Assembly (NCBI GenBank): GCA_018873225.1
Contig: JAEILZ010000001.1
Span: forward strand, 5,890,001 to 5,954,000
DNA: 64,000 nucleotides
Reading direction: 5' to 3'
Origin: [Phialemoniopsis] sp. UDSM-2020
Taxonomy: Eukaryota > Ascomycota > Sordariomycetes > Thyridiales > Thyridiaceae
The notes under the pieces: generated by a model
What the model saw: the letters and a program-made list of their open reading frames with translations, nothing else
Told to the model about the DNA's origin: nothing
The model's database searches: none
Position numbers and translations under genes: made by a program
Part shown: positions 48,211 through 59,145 of the stretch, one piece after another
Position numbering within the stretch: position 1 is the stretch's first letter
Layout: the number at the start of each line of letters is the position of its first letter

Positions 48211-48234
48211 TCCGAGTCCGTGTCCGAGTCCGTC
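48211..48234. promoter_or_regulatory. Four tandem TCCGNG-type hexamers (CGG half-sites)
   Basis: Four head-to-tail hexamers read TCCGAG, TCCGTG, TCCGAG, TCCGTC. On the minus strand this is four CGG triplets spaced six bases apart. CGG is the half-site bound by Zn2Cys6 regulators, and one is encoded in this cluster. Position 343 bp before the NmrA start and about 940 bp before the synthetase start suits a shared upstream element. Binding is inference. Confidence 0.4.
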
Positions 48235-49002
48235 ATGACAAGACCGAGGGCCTGCAGTAGAAACAAGGTTTTAGCCTTTCAGCCCCACTGTTGTTGATCT
48301 CGTTCTTCCTCGGGTTTAACGTGGCCAGATTAAGATCTGACTGGTCTTCGCCTTACATGTGGATGCTGCAATGTGCCTTGTGAAGGAAAAGGAAGGTCCC
48401 AATTACGGTCATACAAGTCCGGCATATACCCCCTGTAAGCTCAATGGGGCGTCCTCTCGGCCCTACGTTGCCACATTCGTGCAGCGACTGTCTATCACTG
48501 ATTCGGCGTCGCAACGCCTTGCTGACGCTAGAGCGGCAGGGCCCAGTTTCGAAGGGGACTACAAGGTATGCCCCTGTTTGCTGTGGCCCTGTCGTGCGGT
48601 TGAGTCCTGGTATTGTCGGGGGTGCGCTCACCTACAGCGTTGCATTGGCGCGATGTGATCTCAGGGAGGCAAGGTGAGAATTGACGGTGAAGGCTGGGAG
48701 AATGTACCGGTACAGGTACGAGTAGATCACACGTGGGGCAGGTATGTAATGTTCAGGAGTCGCACCTTGGGTGATGACTCTACTCCCTGCCACAAGCGAA
48801 GAGCTTGCGTCAACGTCAGCGGAGATTGACAACGCTTACCATGCATCGTGGACACTATCCGGAAGACATGCCCCGTCGGCCCTACGACACCTGTCCGGTC
48901 CAGATGGCAAATCAGCTGCTACTGATGGTGGAGTCTTCGTCGAGTTGAGTCTGCTCAAGTCCGATCCATAGAAGCTCACCACGAAGGCTTGAAGAGTATC
49001 AT

Positions 49003-49011
49003 TTCACGTGA
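49003..49011. promoter_or_regulatory. TTCACGTGA palindromic site in the synthetase promoter
   Basis: The eight-base palindrome TCACGTGA around a CACGTG E-box core lies about 165 bp before the hybrid synthetase ATG. The same eight bases occur directly before the MFS gene. A single E-box is expected by chance every few kilobases, so only the extended match and position make it worth listing. Confidence 0.3.
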
Positions 49012-49173
49012 TGTTTCCAAGGATGTTGAGAAGGGCACGAGGAAAGCCGAATCGAGCGTAGGATCAAGGACACATAGAGAGAAGTTAGTCAAAATACTTT
49101 ATACCGTTCGCATCGCAATAGAAAGCCGGAGCCTGGGCGGTGCTTCTCACCGGCTACTCCATCAGTAACAAAA

Positions 49174-52100
49174 ATGGATGTCAATACTGAGAATAACACA
49201 GGAGATCATGTTCCCACGAACGAGGGCTCGACAAACGGTAGTGATGGTGCCCCAGGGCTTCATCTAAGCCTACACGAGCTCCTTGAACCGGCGATCAAAA
49301 GGTCCAGCGACAAGGTGGCTGTAATCTGCGGCGAGATGTCACTTACCTTTGGAGACGTTGACTCACTAGCCAACCGTCTTTCCAAAGCGCTCATCCAGCG
49401 AGGAGTCGGCCGCGGCGATCTTGTCGGTGTGGCCTTGGATCGCTGTGTAGAGCTTGTCGCAGTATTGCTGGCGGTCTTGAAGACAGGCGCTGCCTATGTG
49501 CCCATTGAACCAGCTCTACCGGCGGGACGTATCAAGCAAATGATTGAAAATGCTTGCCCCAAGCTGATCATCACTGGTGCCAATGACCTTGACGCCCTCT
49601 CTTTCCCAGACAACGTATCCTGCTCTACCCTCGACGATCTTCTACACGCTATAACGCCAGAATTATCCAATGGCTATCATGACAAGACACCAGTGCAGAG
49701 TGATGATCTTGCATATGTCATGTACACATCCGGCTCGACAGGCCAACCCAAAGGCGTCGAAATCACCCACGGAGGCCTTACCAACCTGATGTTATCAATG
49801 CAGAAGGAACCAGGATGCAGCGAGACGGACCGGTGGCTCGCCATTACGACTGTGTCCTTCGACATGGCTGTGGCCGACTGGTTTCTGCCATTGTTCCGGG
49901 GAGCAACCATGGTTATATCTGAAAAGCACGAGTTGACTGATATGGCCGCCCTGGTCAGGCTTATGGATCGCCACATGATCACAATAATGCAAGGGACGCC
50001 GACACTGTGGCAGATGCTTCTCGACTCAGGCTGGCGCGGCCAACCTCGCCTGCGCAAGATCTTGGCCGCCGGCGAAGCGTTCCCTCGTCTCCTCGCTGAC
50101 CGCCTGATGGACTGCGCTGATGAGGTGTGGAACATGTACGGCGCGACAGAGGCGAGTGTGTATTCGAGCATGTGGAGAGTGCGCTGCGATCAGGACATGG
50201 TAGTCGGCGGTCCCATCGACAACACTCACCTTTACGTCCTCGATGAGGATATGTCGCCAGTTTCGCTCAGCACTCCCGGGGAGCTGTGCATCGGCGGGCT
50301 CGGGGTGGGACGTGGCTATCGCAACAATAGCAAACTCACGTCTGAACGCTTTGTCAAGAACCCCTTCCATCCTGGCTTGATGTATCGAACGGGTGATGTC
50401 GGCCGCTTCACGGCGCCAGGAGTCTTGAGCATCATGGGACGTATGGATGGGCAGGTCAAGATCAGGGGCAACCGAGTCGAGCTGGGTGAGATTGAAGCTG
50501 CTATCACCGCGCACAAAGATATATCTGCAGCGGTCGTCATTGGTCGTGATGACCGACTAGTGGCCTACTGTACGCGAAAACCGAAGCCGACACGAAACGG
50601 TGAATCGGAAACCAGACAAGCCGTAGCCAACAAAATCGATCGGATCCTCCGCCCATGGGTGACAGAGCGACTACCAGCCTACATGGTACCGGCATTCTTT
50701 GTGGAAATGGAGAGCTTTCCGCGCTCGATCAGCGGCAAGATAGATCGGAAAGCCTTGCCAGACCCTGTGGTTGTGCTCGAAGCGACAGAGTCCAAGAACA
50801 TGCCCGCCTCCGAGCTAGAAGGGCGCGTACTTCTGATTTGGTCGAGGGCCCTCGGGCATGACCATGTCACCATCAATGATAATTTCTTCGAAGTAGGAGG
50901 GGACTCACTACGCGTGGTTCGAGTTCAGAAAGAGCTCGAGACATTGCTAGGACGCACGGTACCGGCAGCCAAGCTATTCGAGCATTTCACTATCAAGTCA
51001 CAGGCTGCGTATCTCAGTGGCTCACCTGATAGCTTCGGATCGCATCATGAAGCCAAGGAGCTACTTTTGAAGAGTGGCGACGACGAGGAAATTGCTATTG
51101 TGGCCATGGCTTGTCGGCTGCCCGGCGATGTTGCTACCCCTGAAGACTTTTGGGAGCTCCTTGCCAACGGAGTGGATGCCATCACCGATGTGCCCAAGGG
51201 CCGTTGGAGCTCCTTTGAAAATTCTGGTACACAGGATCAGGCATGCTGTAGCCGCGGTGGATTTCTCTCCTCGATAGAGTCCTACGATATTTCCTTCTTC
51301 GGCATCTCCCCGCGAGAGGCACGTAGATTGGACCCATCGCACTACCTGATGCTCGAAGTCTGTTGGGAGGCATTTGAGCGCGCAGGTCATACGATAGAAC
51401 AGCTACGAGGTAGCCAGACGGGAGTGTTCATCGGATCCAGCAATATCTTAGCTCACCAGGGTCTCAATCCAGGGGCCATACGCAATCTGGAGGACCTGGA
51501 TGGATACACGGTGACGGGCTCGGCCGGAGGCACATTGTCCGGCCGCATCTCATACCAACTCGGCCTGCAAGGCCCGGCAATGACGATAGACACAGCCTGC
51601 TCCTCATCACTCGTCTCGACCCATCTTGCCTGCGCCGCGCTATGCCGCGGTGAATGCGATCTGGCCGTGTCTGGAGGCGTAACTCTTATGCTCAATCAAG
51701 GCCTCCACGTAGAATTCTCTCGGCTCGGCGGCATGTCCCCTGACGGCCGTTGTCGGTCCTTCTCAGCGGACACAGAAGGCACAGGATGGGCTGAGGGGTC
51801 CGCTGCCGTCTTGCTGAAGCGGCTCTCTGACGCGCAGCGCGATGGAGATCGCATTCATGCAGTCATACGTGGCTCGGCTGTGAACCATGACGGCCGAAGC
51901 GCAACTCTTACTGCGCCCAGTGGTCCAGCGCAGCAGCGACTCGTTCGCACTGCGCTGGCTGCGGCAAGACTCCAGTCTCAGGAGATAGACTACATTGAAA
52001 CTCACGGGACCGCTACGAAGTTGGGCGACCCAATCGAAGCAACGGCGCTTGCCGATGTTTTCGGACCTACTCGAGTTCATGAGAACCCTCTCCAGATTGG

Positions 52101-55100
52101 CGCGGCCAAGTCAAACATCGGCCATACTCAGGCCCCCAGTGGCCTGGTAGGTCTAATCAAAGTCGCACTGGCCATGCAACACGAGACTTTGCCGCAGACC
52201 CTGCATATCACGAAGCCCACGCCGGCAGTGGATTGGCAGGGGGCCAACATGACCCCGGTCCTGAGTAAACGGCCTTGGCTGGCACAAGGGAGCCGGCTAC
52301 GCAGGGCCGGTATAAGCGCCTTTGGAATAGGAGGCACTAATGCCCACATGGTACTTTCCAGCAACATTCATACCGCCAGATCCGAATGAGCTAACACATG
52401 AAGCAGATCCTCGAAGAGTCTCCAAGGAGTCTCCCAGTCATCAATGGCATCCGAACGTCAGCTCGACTCCCTGAGCGCTTGCCATTTCTTCTCTCAGCTG
52501 AGAGCGATGCCGCTCTGCAAATGCAGGCTGAGAATCTCGCACAGCACATGAAGAGATGTGGTCGCCAAGACAAGCTGGTTGACATAGCTTACTCGCTGGC
52601 AACGACTCGTAACCACTACCGGAAGCGAGTAGTACTAGCGGCTCGTGATGAAGCTGATCTTCTTGATCAGTTGGCATTCCAAGCTCACCCAGACACTTTC
52701 GAGCTGCCTGTTCCCACAGAGGCAGGCGGAATACCAAAGCTAGCAATGCTCTTCACCGGCCAAGGTAGTCAGTGGCCCGGCATGGGTAAGGGGTTATGCG
52801 AAGTCTACCCCGCCTTTGACCAGGCTGTCCATGAGATTGCCAGCGAATTTGACGGCGAGCTTGAGATGCCGCTACTCGACGTCATGTGGGCGAAGCCCGG
52901 CAGCGCGCAAGCCGCACTGCTGGACCGCACGGTCTTTGCGCAACCTGCACTGTTCACGCTGGAAGTAGCGCTGTGGCGACTTTGGCAGAACTGGGGCATG
53001 ACGCCAGAGTACGTCTTGGGTCATAGCCTAGGCGAGATCGTAGCTGCTCATGTAGCCGGCATCTTTGACTTGTCCGATGCCTGTCGACTAGTCGCGGCGC
53101 GGGGCCGCTTGATGCAGGCCCAGTCCGGAGATTACAGCATGGTATCACTCGAGGCCAGCGCCGACGAGGTCGCTAGTGCCATTGCGCAACTGATTCTTGG
53201 GTCTGAGGTCGATGTTGCTGCAGTGAATACGCCAACGCAGACGGTGATCTCGGGCGGGGCGGAGGCCGTCGAAAAGGTAGCGCGTTTCTTTGCCGGACGG
53301 GGACGAAAGACCAAAACGCTCGTGGTCGGGCACGCCTTTCATTCACGTTACATGGACGGCATGTTGGCGGAATTCGAAGCCGTCGCTACGACTCTGCACT
53401 TCAAGCCTCCCCACGTGAACATCATCATCGGGATGGATGGCAACGTGGCCAAAGCAGACCAGATGGAGACAGCCCAATACTGGTCGAACCAAGTCCGCCA
53501 GCCAGTTCGCTTCCATGATGGCATTCAGAAGCTATCTCACCAGGGTGTCAACATGTTCCTCGAGCTGGGACCCGAGCAGGTGCTCTGCGGCATGGGAGCA
53601 GCATGCTTGGCGGACCATCATGGGCACGACAGTGTTTTTTGGCTGCCGTCCCTGAGCCGTCGTGAGGACAGCTCATCGACACTGCAACGCAGTCTTGGTC
53701 AGCTACATATGAGACACATACCTATAGACTGGCATGCCTACTTCAAACCATTTGGTTGCCACCGTGTGGAATTGCCCGCCTACGCCTTCCATCGCCAGTT
53801 CCATGTCCGTGACGCTCTCGGCATCCAGAAGAATGGGACAGATGGCTCCGTCAACGGTTATCACACCTCCAACCATACGAATAGCACAACCAGCGAGAAG
53901 TCTCAAGTCGACCAAAGCCAGTTCAAAGTTGAATGGCAACCAGCCAAGCAGCAGATAATGCGTTCCACGGGAGCCTGGGGCCTGTTGACGCCGTTCAAGG
54001 CTTCAGAATGGGCAACAGATATTACCACTAGCCTGTCAAACTCATACATAGAGCTCGTCCACGTCCATGACTTGGAGCATGCCAGCAAGCTCGATGGGGT
54101 ATTGTGTCTGTGGGACTTGGATGTTCACGTTCAGTCGCAGACACGAGAGGTCATGGCCCAGGCGTTGTCACAGCTGCAGACTGCAGCCCGGATCCAGTTT
54201 TCGCCTCCGCTGGTATGGGCCACACGCCAGGCTGTAGGGACGGGCGATCAACACGACGACCGCTCTTTGATTCTCGGGCCAGGACCCTTGTTGTGGGGTC
54301 TAATGCGGACCGCAAGGAGTGAGCACCCTGAGTTACGTCTGCACCTGGTAGACGTGAGCCAAGAAGCCGCAGCAGCCAGTGTCGCAGCGGGCTTTGTGCT
54401 CAATAATGAACCGGAGTGCGCGGTCCGTGGTGGTAGACTGCTCATTCCACGATTACAGCGAGCCGAGACGACGCCGGCGGCGACATTGGCGAAGAAACAG
54501 TTTGTACGCAACGACGGTGCGGTGCTCATCACGGGTGGCCTTGGCGATCTCGGGGCGCGTGTAGCCCGGTGGCTCGTACAAGAGCACGGCGTCCGGGATA
54601 TTGTCTTGACTTCACGCCACGGTATGGGAGCTTCTGGAGCGGATGCCCTCGTGGAAGGCCTCTCGAACTTGGGTGTCAGAGCTTCTGTTATTGCCGCTGA
54701 TGTAGCGAGTCCCGAGGATGTTAGCTCGGTCATGTCTACTTTCGACAAAGACCGCCCATTGCGAGGTGTTGTACATGCTGCGGGTGTCTTGGACTCGGGT
54801 GTTCTCTCGACCATGACGGCACAGCGATGCGAGACTACAATTGCGCCCAAGGCATATGGCGCATGGAACATGCATGAAGCGACGCGAGATGTGGATTTGG
54901 ACATGTTCATGATGTTCTCTTCCATCTCTGGCGTGATGGGCATGCCCGGTCTTGCCAACTACGCCGCGTCCAACACATATCTAGATGCACTGGCTCACTT
55001 CCGCCGGGCTCAGGGGTTGCCTGGCACATCTGTGGCATATGGTACTTGGGCTGGCGATGGTGGCATGGCCTCAAGGCTCGGCCAAGCTACTCACGCCCAC

Positions 55101-56813
55101 CTCGCCCAATACGGTCTTGACCCCTTGCCGCCTGATGATGGGTTGGAACTGCTTCAACGATCTGTCGTCAGCGGACGGCCCCTGACCATGGCAGCTGTTC
55201 TTGACTTGGATCGACTCCGGGTCTATCTTGAGGACCAAGGCGGCGGCATACCGCCCTTCCTAAGTTCACTCCTAATCAAGAAGGACAACAGTGGCTCTCA
55301 GTCTACATCCTCTGGCCGTCAGGGTCTACGGGAGCTTTTGGGCCAAGCAAGACCTGATGAACATTTCCGCATAGTTCTCGAGATGGTTCAACAGGTAGTC
55401 GCCAAGGCTCTGGGATTCACCCACAGACATGAAGTTGAAATCGATCGTCCGTTAAAGGATGTTGGCATCGACTCGTTGACCGCAGTTCAAGTACGAAATC
55501 ATCTAGCCACCCTGACAGGGTTGACTCTCTCCACCAATATCGTCTTCTTTCATCCAAACCTGAGGTCACTCAGTCAGTCTCTGCTGTCTCAACTGCAAGA
55601 AGCCCAATCCCTGTCCCCTTCCAATGTATCCGACAGTCAACTGAATATCGAAGCAATCTGCCGAGGTTGTCTTGACAAAACTTTCACGTTTGAGTACCAC
55701 ACTCAGAATGAGTCTTCCCAGACAGATGTTCAACCAGGGGCCGTGTTCCTCACGGGTGCGACTGGGTTTGTCGGTGTCTTCATTCTGCACGAGCTCCTAA
55801 AGCAAGGCATCACCACCTATTGTCTCGTGCGAGCAGACTGCCCCGACAAAGCACAAGAGCGCTTGATGACTACTCTACGGGAGTACAGCCTCTGGGAGCA
55901 CTCCTTTGCCTCCCTGGTAAGGCCAATCGCTGGCGATATTGCTAAGCCGCTGTTGGGCATGACCGAAGAAGCATTCGACGACTTGGCCGATCGTGTCGAC
56001 GACATTTGCCATTCTGGCGCCCTGGTCGACTGGATGCGGCCGCTGCAAGACTACGTCGGGCCCAACATCGTCAGCGCACACGAGGTCTTGCGTCTAGCCT
56101 CGCAAGGCCGGCCCAAGGCGATCCACCTCGTGTCCACCATATCCACGCTGCCCATTCACAACGGCCTGGGCCTCAGGGAGGAAGACCTCGAGTACGGCTA
56201 CGGGACGTCCAAGTTTGTTGCCGAGAGGCTCGTAGCGGCGGCACGCTGGCGCGGAGCGAAGACCGCAGTGTACCGCCTGCCCTACGTCACGGCATCAACG
56301 GCGACGGGACATTTCAGGCGCGACCGCGGCGACTTCTTGAATAATCTCATCGCGGGTAGCCTCGAGATCGGGGCCTTCCCGGCGGTGGATGCGGACATGT
56401 CGGCCGTGCTGCCCGTTGACTACCTGGCCAAGACGATCGTTGCCATCATGACGCGGGATACCCATAGGCTGAGTCGGGACTACGACTTCCTTAGCACGCG
56501 GGCACCGACGTGCCACGCGTTCTTCCAGAAGCTATGCGACCTTGCCGGCGACCAACCTCGGGAGCTCATGGAGTTCGACACATGGAAACAGCGAGCGCTA
56601 GACCATGCCGCGGCGCACCCGAAGAGCCCTATTGCGCGCATCACCGCCGTGTTAGACGGCTACACGGGGGAGAACGCAGCTACCATGTTCAAGGGGCTGC
56701 CGGTCGGTGAGCATGCTCTGGGAGGCGATGACTACCCTGCGCCGGCCCTTGACGACGAGTTTGCGAGGGCATATTTACGTCGCATTCAGCAACTGGTGAA
56801 AGATGGTGTTTGA
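49174..56813 (+). CDS. Hybrid NRPS-PKS, A-T-KS-AT-KR-T-R (SwnK-like)
   Basis: Two exons, 49174-52350 and 52407-56813, around a 56-bp intron (GT...CAG, branch GCTAAC) give 2527 residues. Without removing this intron the gene looks broken in two by a stop at 52387. Domains in order: A (about 30-535; YVMYTSGSTGQPKG at 181-194), T (FEVGGDSL, S578), KS (C809 in DTACSSS, H944 in HGTATK, H984 in NIGHTQ), AT (LFTGQGSQWPGMG near 1173, GHSLGE with S1266, HAFHS near 1368), KR (LITGGLGDLGAR near 1765, YAASN at 1911-1915), T (VGIDSL, S2082) and a terminal reductase (FLTGATGFVG at 2173, Y2324-x3-K2328). There is no DH, ER, methyltransferase or thioesterase. This is the domain string of SwnK, which loads pipecolate, adds one malonyl unit, reduces the ketone and releases an aldehyde that cyclises to an indolizidine iminium. 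By hand the A-domain pocket reads about D-M-A-Q-L-A-M-V-Y-K. A proline-type substrate would give a pyrrolizidine instead. The dioxygenase and NmrA genes next door complete the core. Confidence 0.92.
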
Positions 56814-57035
56814 TATGCCCAAGGCACCATTGTGATGGGCTGGAGCCCCTGTATGTGGGCAAAGCTGATGTCTTGGACTAAAGAACTTGTATAGCGACAA
56901 AGACCTGCATACTATGAACCATAATGACCCGGAACTTGAAAGTGCAATCTCTGCGGGTGGAATGATTTGTTGTCCGCCTTTGAGTTATGTAATTTCCATC
57001 TGTTTTGATCATAGCCTCTACCTTTGCCTCGTGTC

Positions 57036-58730
57036 TTACCCAGCAAGTTGACTTGCAAAGGGACTTCTCGCCCTGATCCTTGAACCCCAGATCATCAGGA
57101 TCCAAGGCACGAGCGTCAGACCGAGCCCAATTGCCCCGAGTATAGTCGAAGCGATGCCGAACCCTAAATTTGTATACATGGGGGTTGTGACGAGGGGAAA
57201 GACGGAGGAAATCATATTTCTACAGAAGCCTTGTCCGGCAATGGCGCTGCTTCCGTACCGGTGGTAGGTGTCGGATAGGTAGTTGAACACGGAGAGATAG
57301 ATGTTGAAGATGCCAATCGTTGCCAGAAAGATGCCGATCGACGGAACGACCCAGTGGATAGAAGGGCGCGCGGTCCAGCCAAAGAGAAACAGCCCCACCG
57401 GTAGAAGAAGAGACTCGGCGCAGGTGAAAGTGAGCCGGGCTTCGGGGCTCTTTGTGGGATCGAGATACTTCAGGCTCCAGCCCGGGAACAAGCGTTTGGC
57501 CCAGATCTCTTGATTCCGAGTGAGCACAGTAGCGGTGAGCGCCCCGAGGATCTCACTTAGAAAGAAGGCGTTGGCTTGGGCGAGGTCGAGATTGTAGACG
57601 GTGCGGAACACGAGCGGGATGGCCGCCAGGGTGAGATAGAGTACGCCCCAAGAGAACGAGACCCAGATGCTGAAGAAGAAGACGACTGGCTCGGTGATGA
57701 GAAGGTGAAACGGCCGGAACAGAGATATGCGCAGCATGCTTATCAAGGACATCGCGGTGTCGTCAGAGGCAAGCTTCCACCGAATCCGCTGAGGTCCTGC
57801 TACGTCTGCGTGTCCCACTGCCTCAGCGGTGCCGGAGTGCATCTCGACGAAGTAGAAGCCAGCCTGCTCGCGGGCAGCGTACCAACGATTCAGCACTCGA
57901 GCCTTGCGGGCCAGTAGCACGCTCCCCCGGGTTTCCCTGAAGGCGATGCACATGACAGTCATGAACACGCCGTCAACGATGGCCTGTATGTAGAAGATCC
58001 ACCGCCAGTGCAAGTACTGGCTTACAAAGGCAAATATGAAGGGCCCTAGGCCGGTCCCGACCATCGCACCGCCCGCGAAGAGGGCCATGGGGGCGTTGCG
58101 ATCGGCCGAGTGATACACGTCGCCCACCACCCCTCCCACTATGGTTGAGAACGTCGAACCACCAACACCAGCGAGGAAGCGAGCGATCATCATCCCGGCG
58201 TACGAGCGGGTTACGCCGCCGCACAACTGCGCGACCACGAACAGCGCCCCGGTCGCAATAAAAACAGGTCTTCGACCGTTAATCTCGGAGAAGGGCGCCA
58301 GCACCATCGGCGTGATGGCGAACCCGATGGTGAGAACGGTGATGCCTGCCTCGGCAGCGACTAAGCTGACGTCCCATTCATCCATCATTTGCTCGATGCC
58401 CGGGCTGTATGCTCCAATGCTGACCCCTGCCACCATGCAGGCAGAGCTCGCAAGCCATATGAAAGCGTTCTTGCGCCTTTTCGACCACGCAAACGGTGAG
58501 ATATATCCCGTGAGGTCGGGTGCGTCAGGGCAGACCGTTGTGTCGATGTTCGGAAGGCGTTGCGGTAGTGGGATCGGAAGGCGGGTGTCGAAGGTAAGGC
58601 ATAGCTCGACGATCGGGGGGACATCGGTAGTGGTTGTGTTCTCGTCGTCTTGGCTGTCAAGGTGCTCTTTGCTCGGATCATCGATTTCATGGGCAGCCGC
58701 TGTTGTCGCTGAAAGGATTGGGCTTGCCAT
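57036..58730 (-). CDS. Major facilitator superfamily drug:H+ antiporter (DHA1 type)
   Basis: Intronless, 564 residues from the ATG at 58730. About the first 85 residues are hydrophilic and cytosolic; then twelve hydrophobic segments follow, split by a long central loop near residues 280-345. The loop 2-3 motif APFSEINGRRPVFI (motif A variant) and ARFLAGVGGS (motif B region) with VGTGLGPFIFAF (motif C-like) place it in the DHA1 group of fungal drug and polyamine exporters. It ends 222 bp from the hybrid synthetase, tail to tail. It most likely exports the product or gives self-protection. The described SwnT is also a transporter, but I cannot say this is its orthologue. Confidence 0.88.
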   Translation of the reverse strand: MASPILSATTAAAHEIDDPSKEHLDSQDDENTTTTDVPPIVELCLTFDTRLPIPLPQRLPNIDTTVCPDAPDLTGYISPFAWSKRRKNAFIWLASSACMVAGVSIGAYSPGIEQMMDEWDVSLVAAEAGITVLTIGFAITPMVLAPFSEINGRRPVFIATGALFVVAQLCGGVTRSYAGMMIARFLAGVGGSTFSTIVGGVVGDVYHSADRNAPMALFAGGAMVGTGLGPFIFAFVSQYLHWRWIFYIQAIVDGVFMTVMCIAFRETRGSVLLARKARVLNRWYAAREQAGFYFVEMHSGTAEAVGHADVAGPQRIRWKLASDDTAMSLISMLRISLFRPFHLLITEPVVFFFSIWVSFSWGVLYLTLAAIPLVFRTVYNLDLAQANAFFLSEILGALTATVLTRNQEIWAKRLFPGWSLKYLDPTKSPEARLTFTCAESLLLPVGLFLFGWTARPSIHWVVPSIGIFLATIGIFNIYLSVFNYLSDTYHRYGSSAIAGQGFCRNMISSVFPLVTTPMYTNLGFGIASTILGAIGLGLTLVPWILMIWGSRIRARSPFASQLAG

Positions 58731-59145
58731 TGCTTTGGGAGATCGTGATACCTTACTTCACGTGAAGTACCGAAGCACTTGTCCGTGGTGATCAATGGTA
58801 TTGAGTTCTGATGCCTTGCTTCGAATAAACACCGCCTCGAGGTTCTCCTCAAGCGGTCCATACACATAGTGAATAACAGCTTCAATTTTCCTCTTCCTCC
58901 TCACTTCCTACCTTTTCAATACCGACGGTCGGACGAGCCACCACATCGGCACAGTGGGCACGGCATCGCCGCTCTGCCCCGCAGCATCCCGGGCCCACAA
59001 TGCCGGCCGGGATCGGTCGCTCTTTGGTCGAGAATTCATGAACTCGGGATAAGAACGGGGACATGATGACACCCTCGGTAGTCACTACACGCATACCAGG
59101 TGAGTGTAGCAATGGCTTTGCCTCGGTAAAGCTCCTAGAAATGTG
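58731..59145 (-). promoter_or_regulatory. MFS promoter region
   Basis: A 415-bp spacer between the Zn2Cys6 gene stop and the MFS start, both on the minus strand. It contains a perfect 16-base palindrome just before the MFS ATG and no gene. Confidence 0.5.
58754..58769. promoter_or_regulatory. Perfect 16-bp palindrome TACTTCACGTGAAGTA
   Basis: Each half is the exact complement of the other, centred on CACGTG. It lies 24-39 bp before the MFS start codon, so it is likely in the leader or core promoter. Its right half (TCACGTGAAGTA) recurs at 31699-31710, and its core TCACGTGA recurs in the synthetase promoter. It suits a homodimeric bHLH or bZIP protein better than a CGG-binding Zn2Cys6 one. 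Confidence 0.45.

Larger units (their letters stand above)
47869..49173. promoter_or_regulatory. Divergent NmrA / hybrid synthetase intergenic region
   Basis: About 1.3 kb between two divergent genes, expected to contain both promoters. No gene is supported; several frames under 100 codons have no domain. It holds a four-copy hexamer (48211-48234), a TTCACGTGA site (49003-49011) and a weak TATA-like CTTTATA at 49097-49103, some 70 bp before the synthetase ATG. Confidence 0.55.

Noticed and set aside
49125..49154. Inverted repeat GCCGG...CCGGC just before the synthetase ATG
   Set aside because: Arms of five bases with a 20-base loop are too short to distinguish from chance.
52387..52398. Stop codon that seems to split the hybrid synthetase into two genes (A-T-KS and AT-KR-T-R)
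   Set aside because: The stop lies inside a well-formed 56-bp intron; removing it restores the conserved KS end and keeps the frame.
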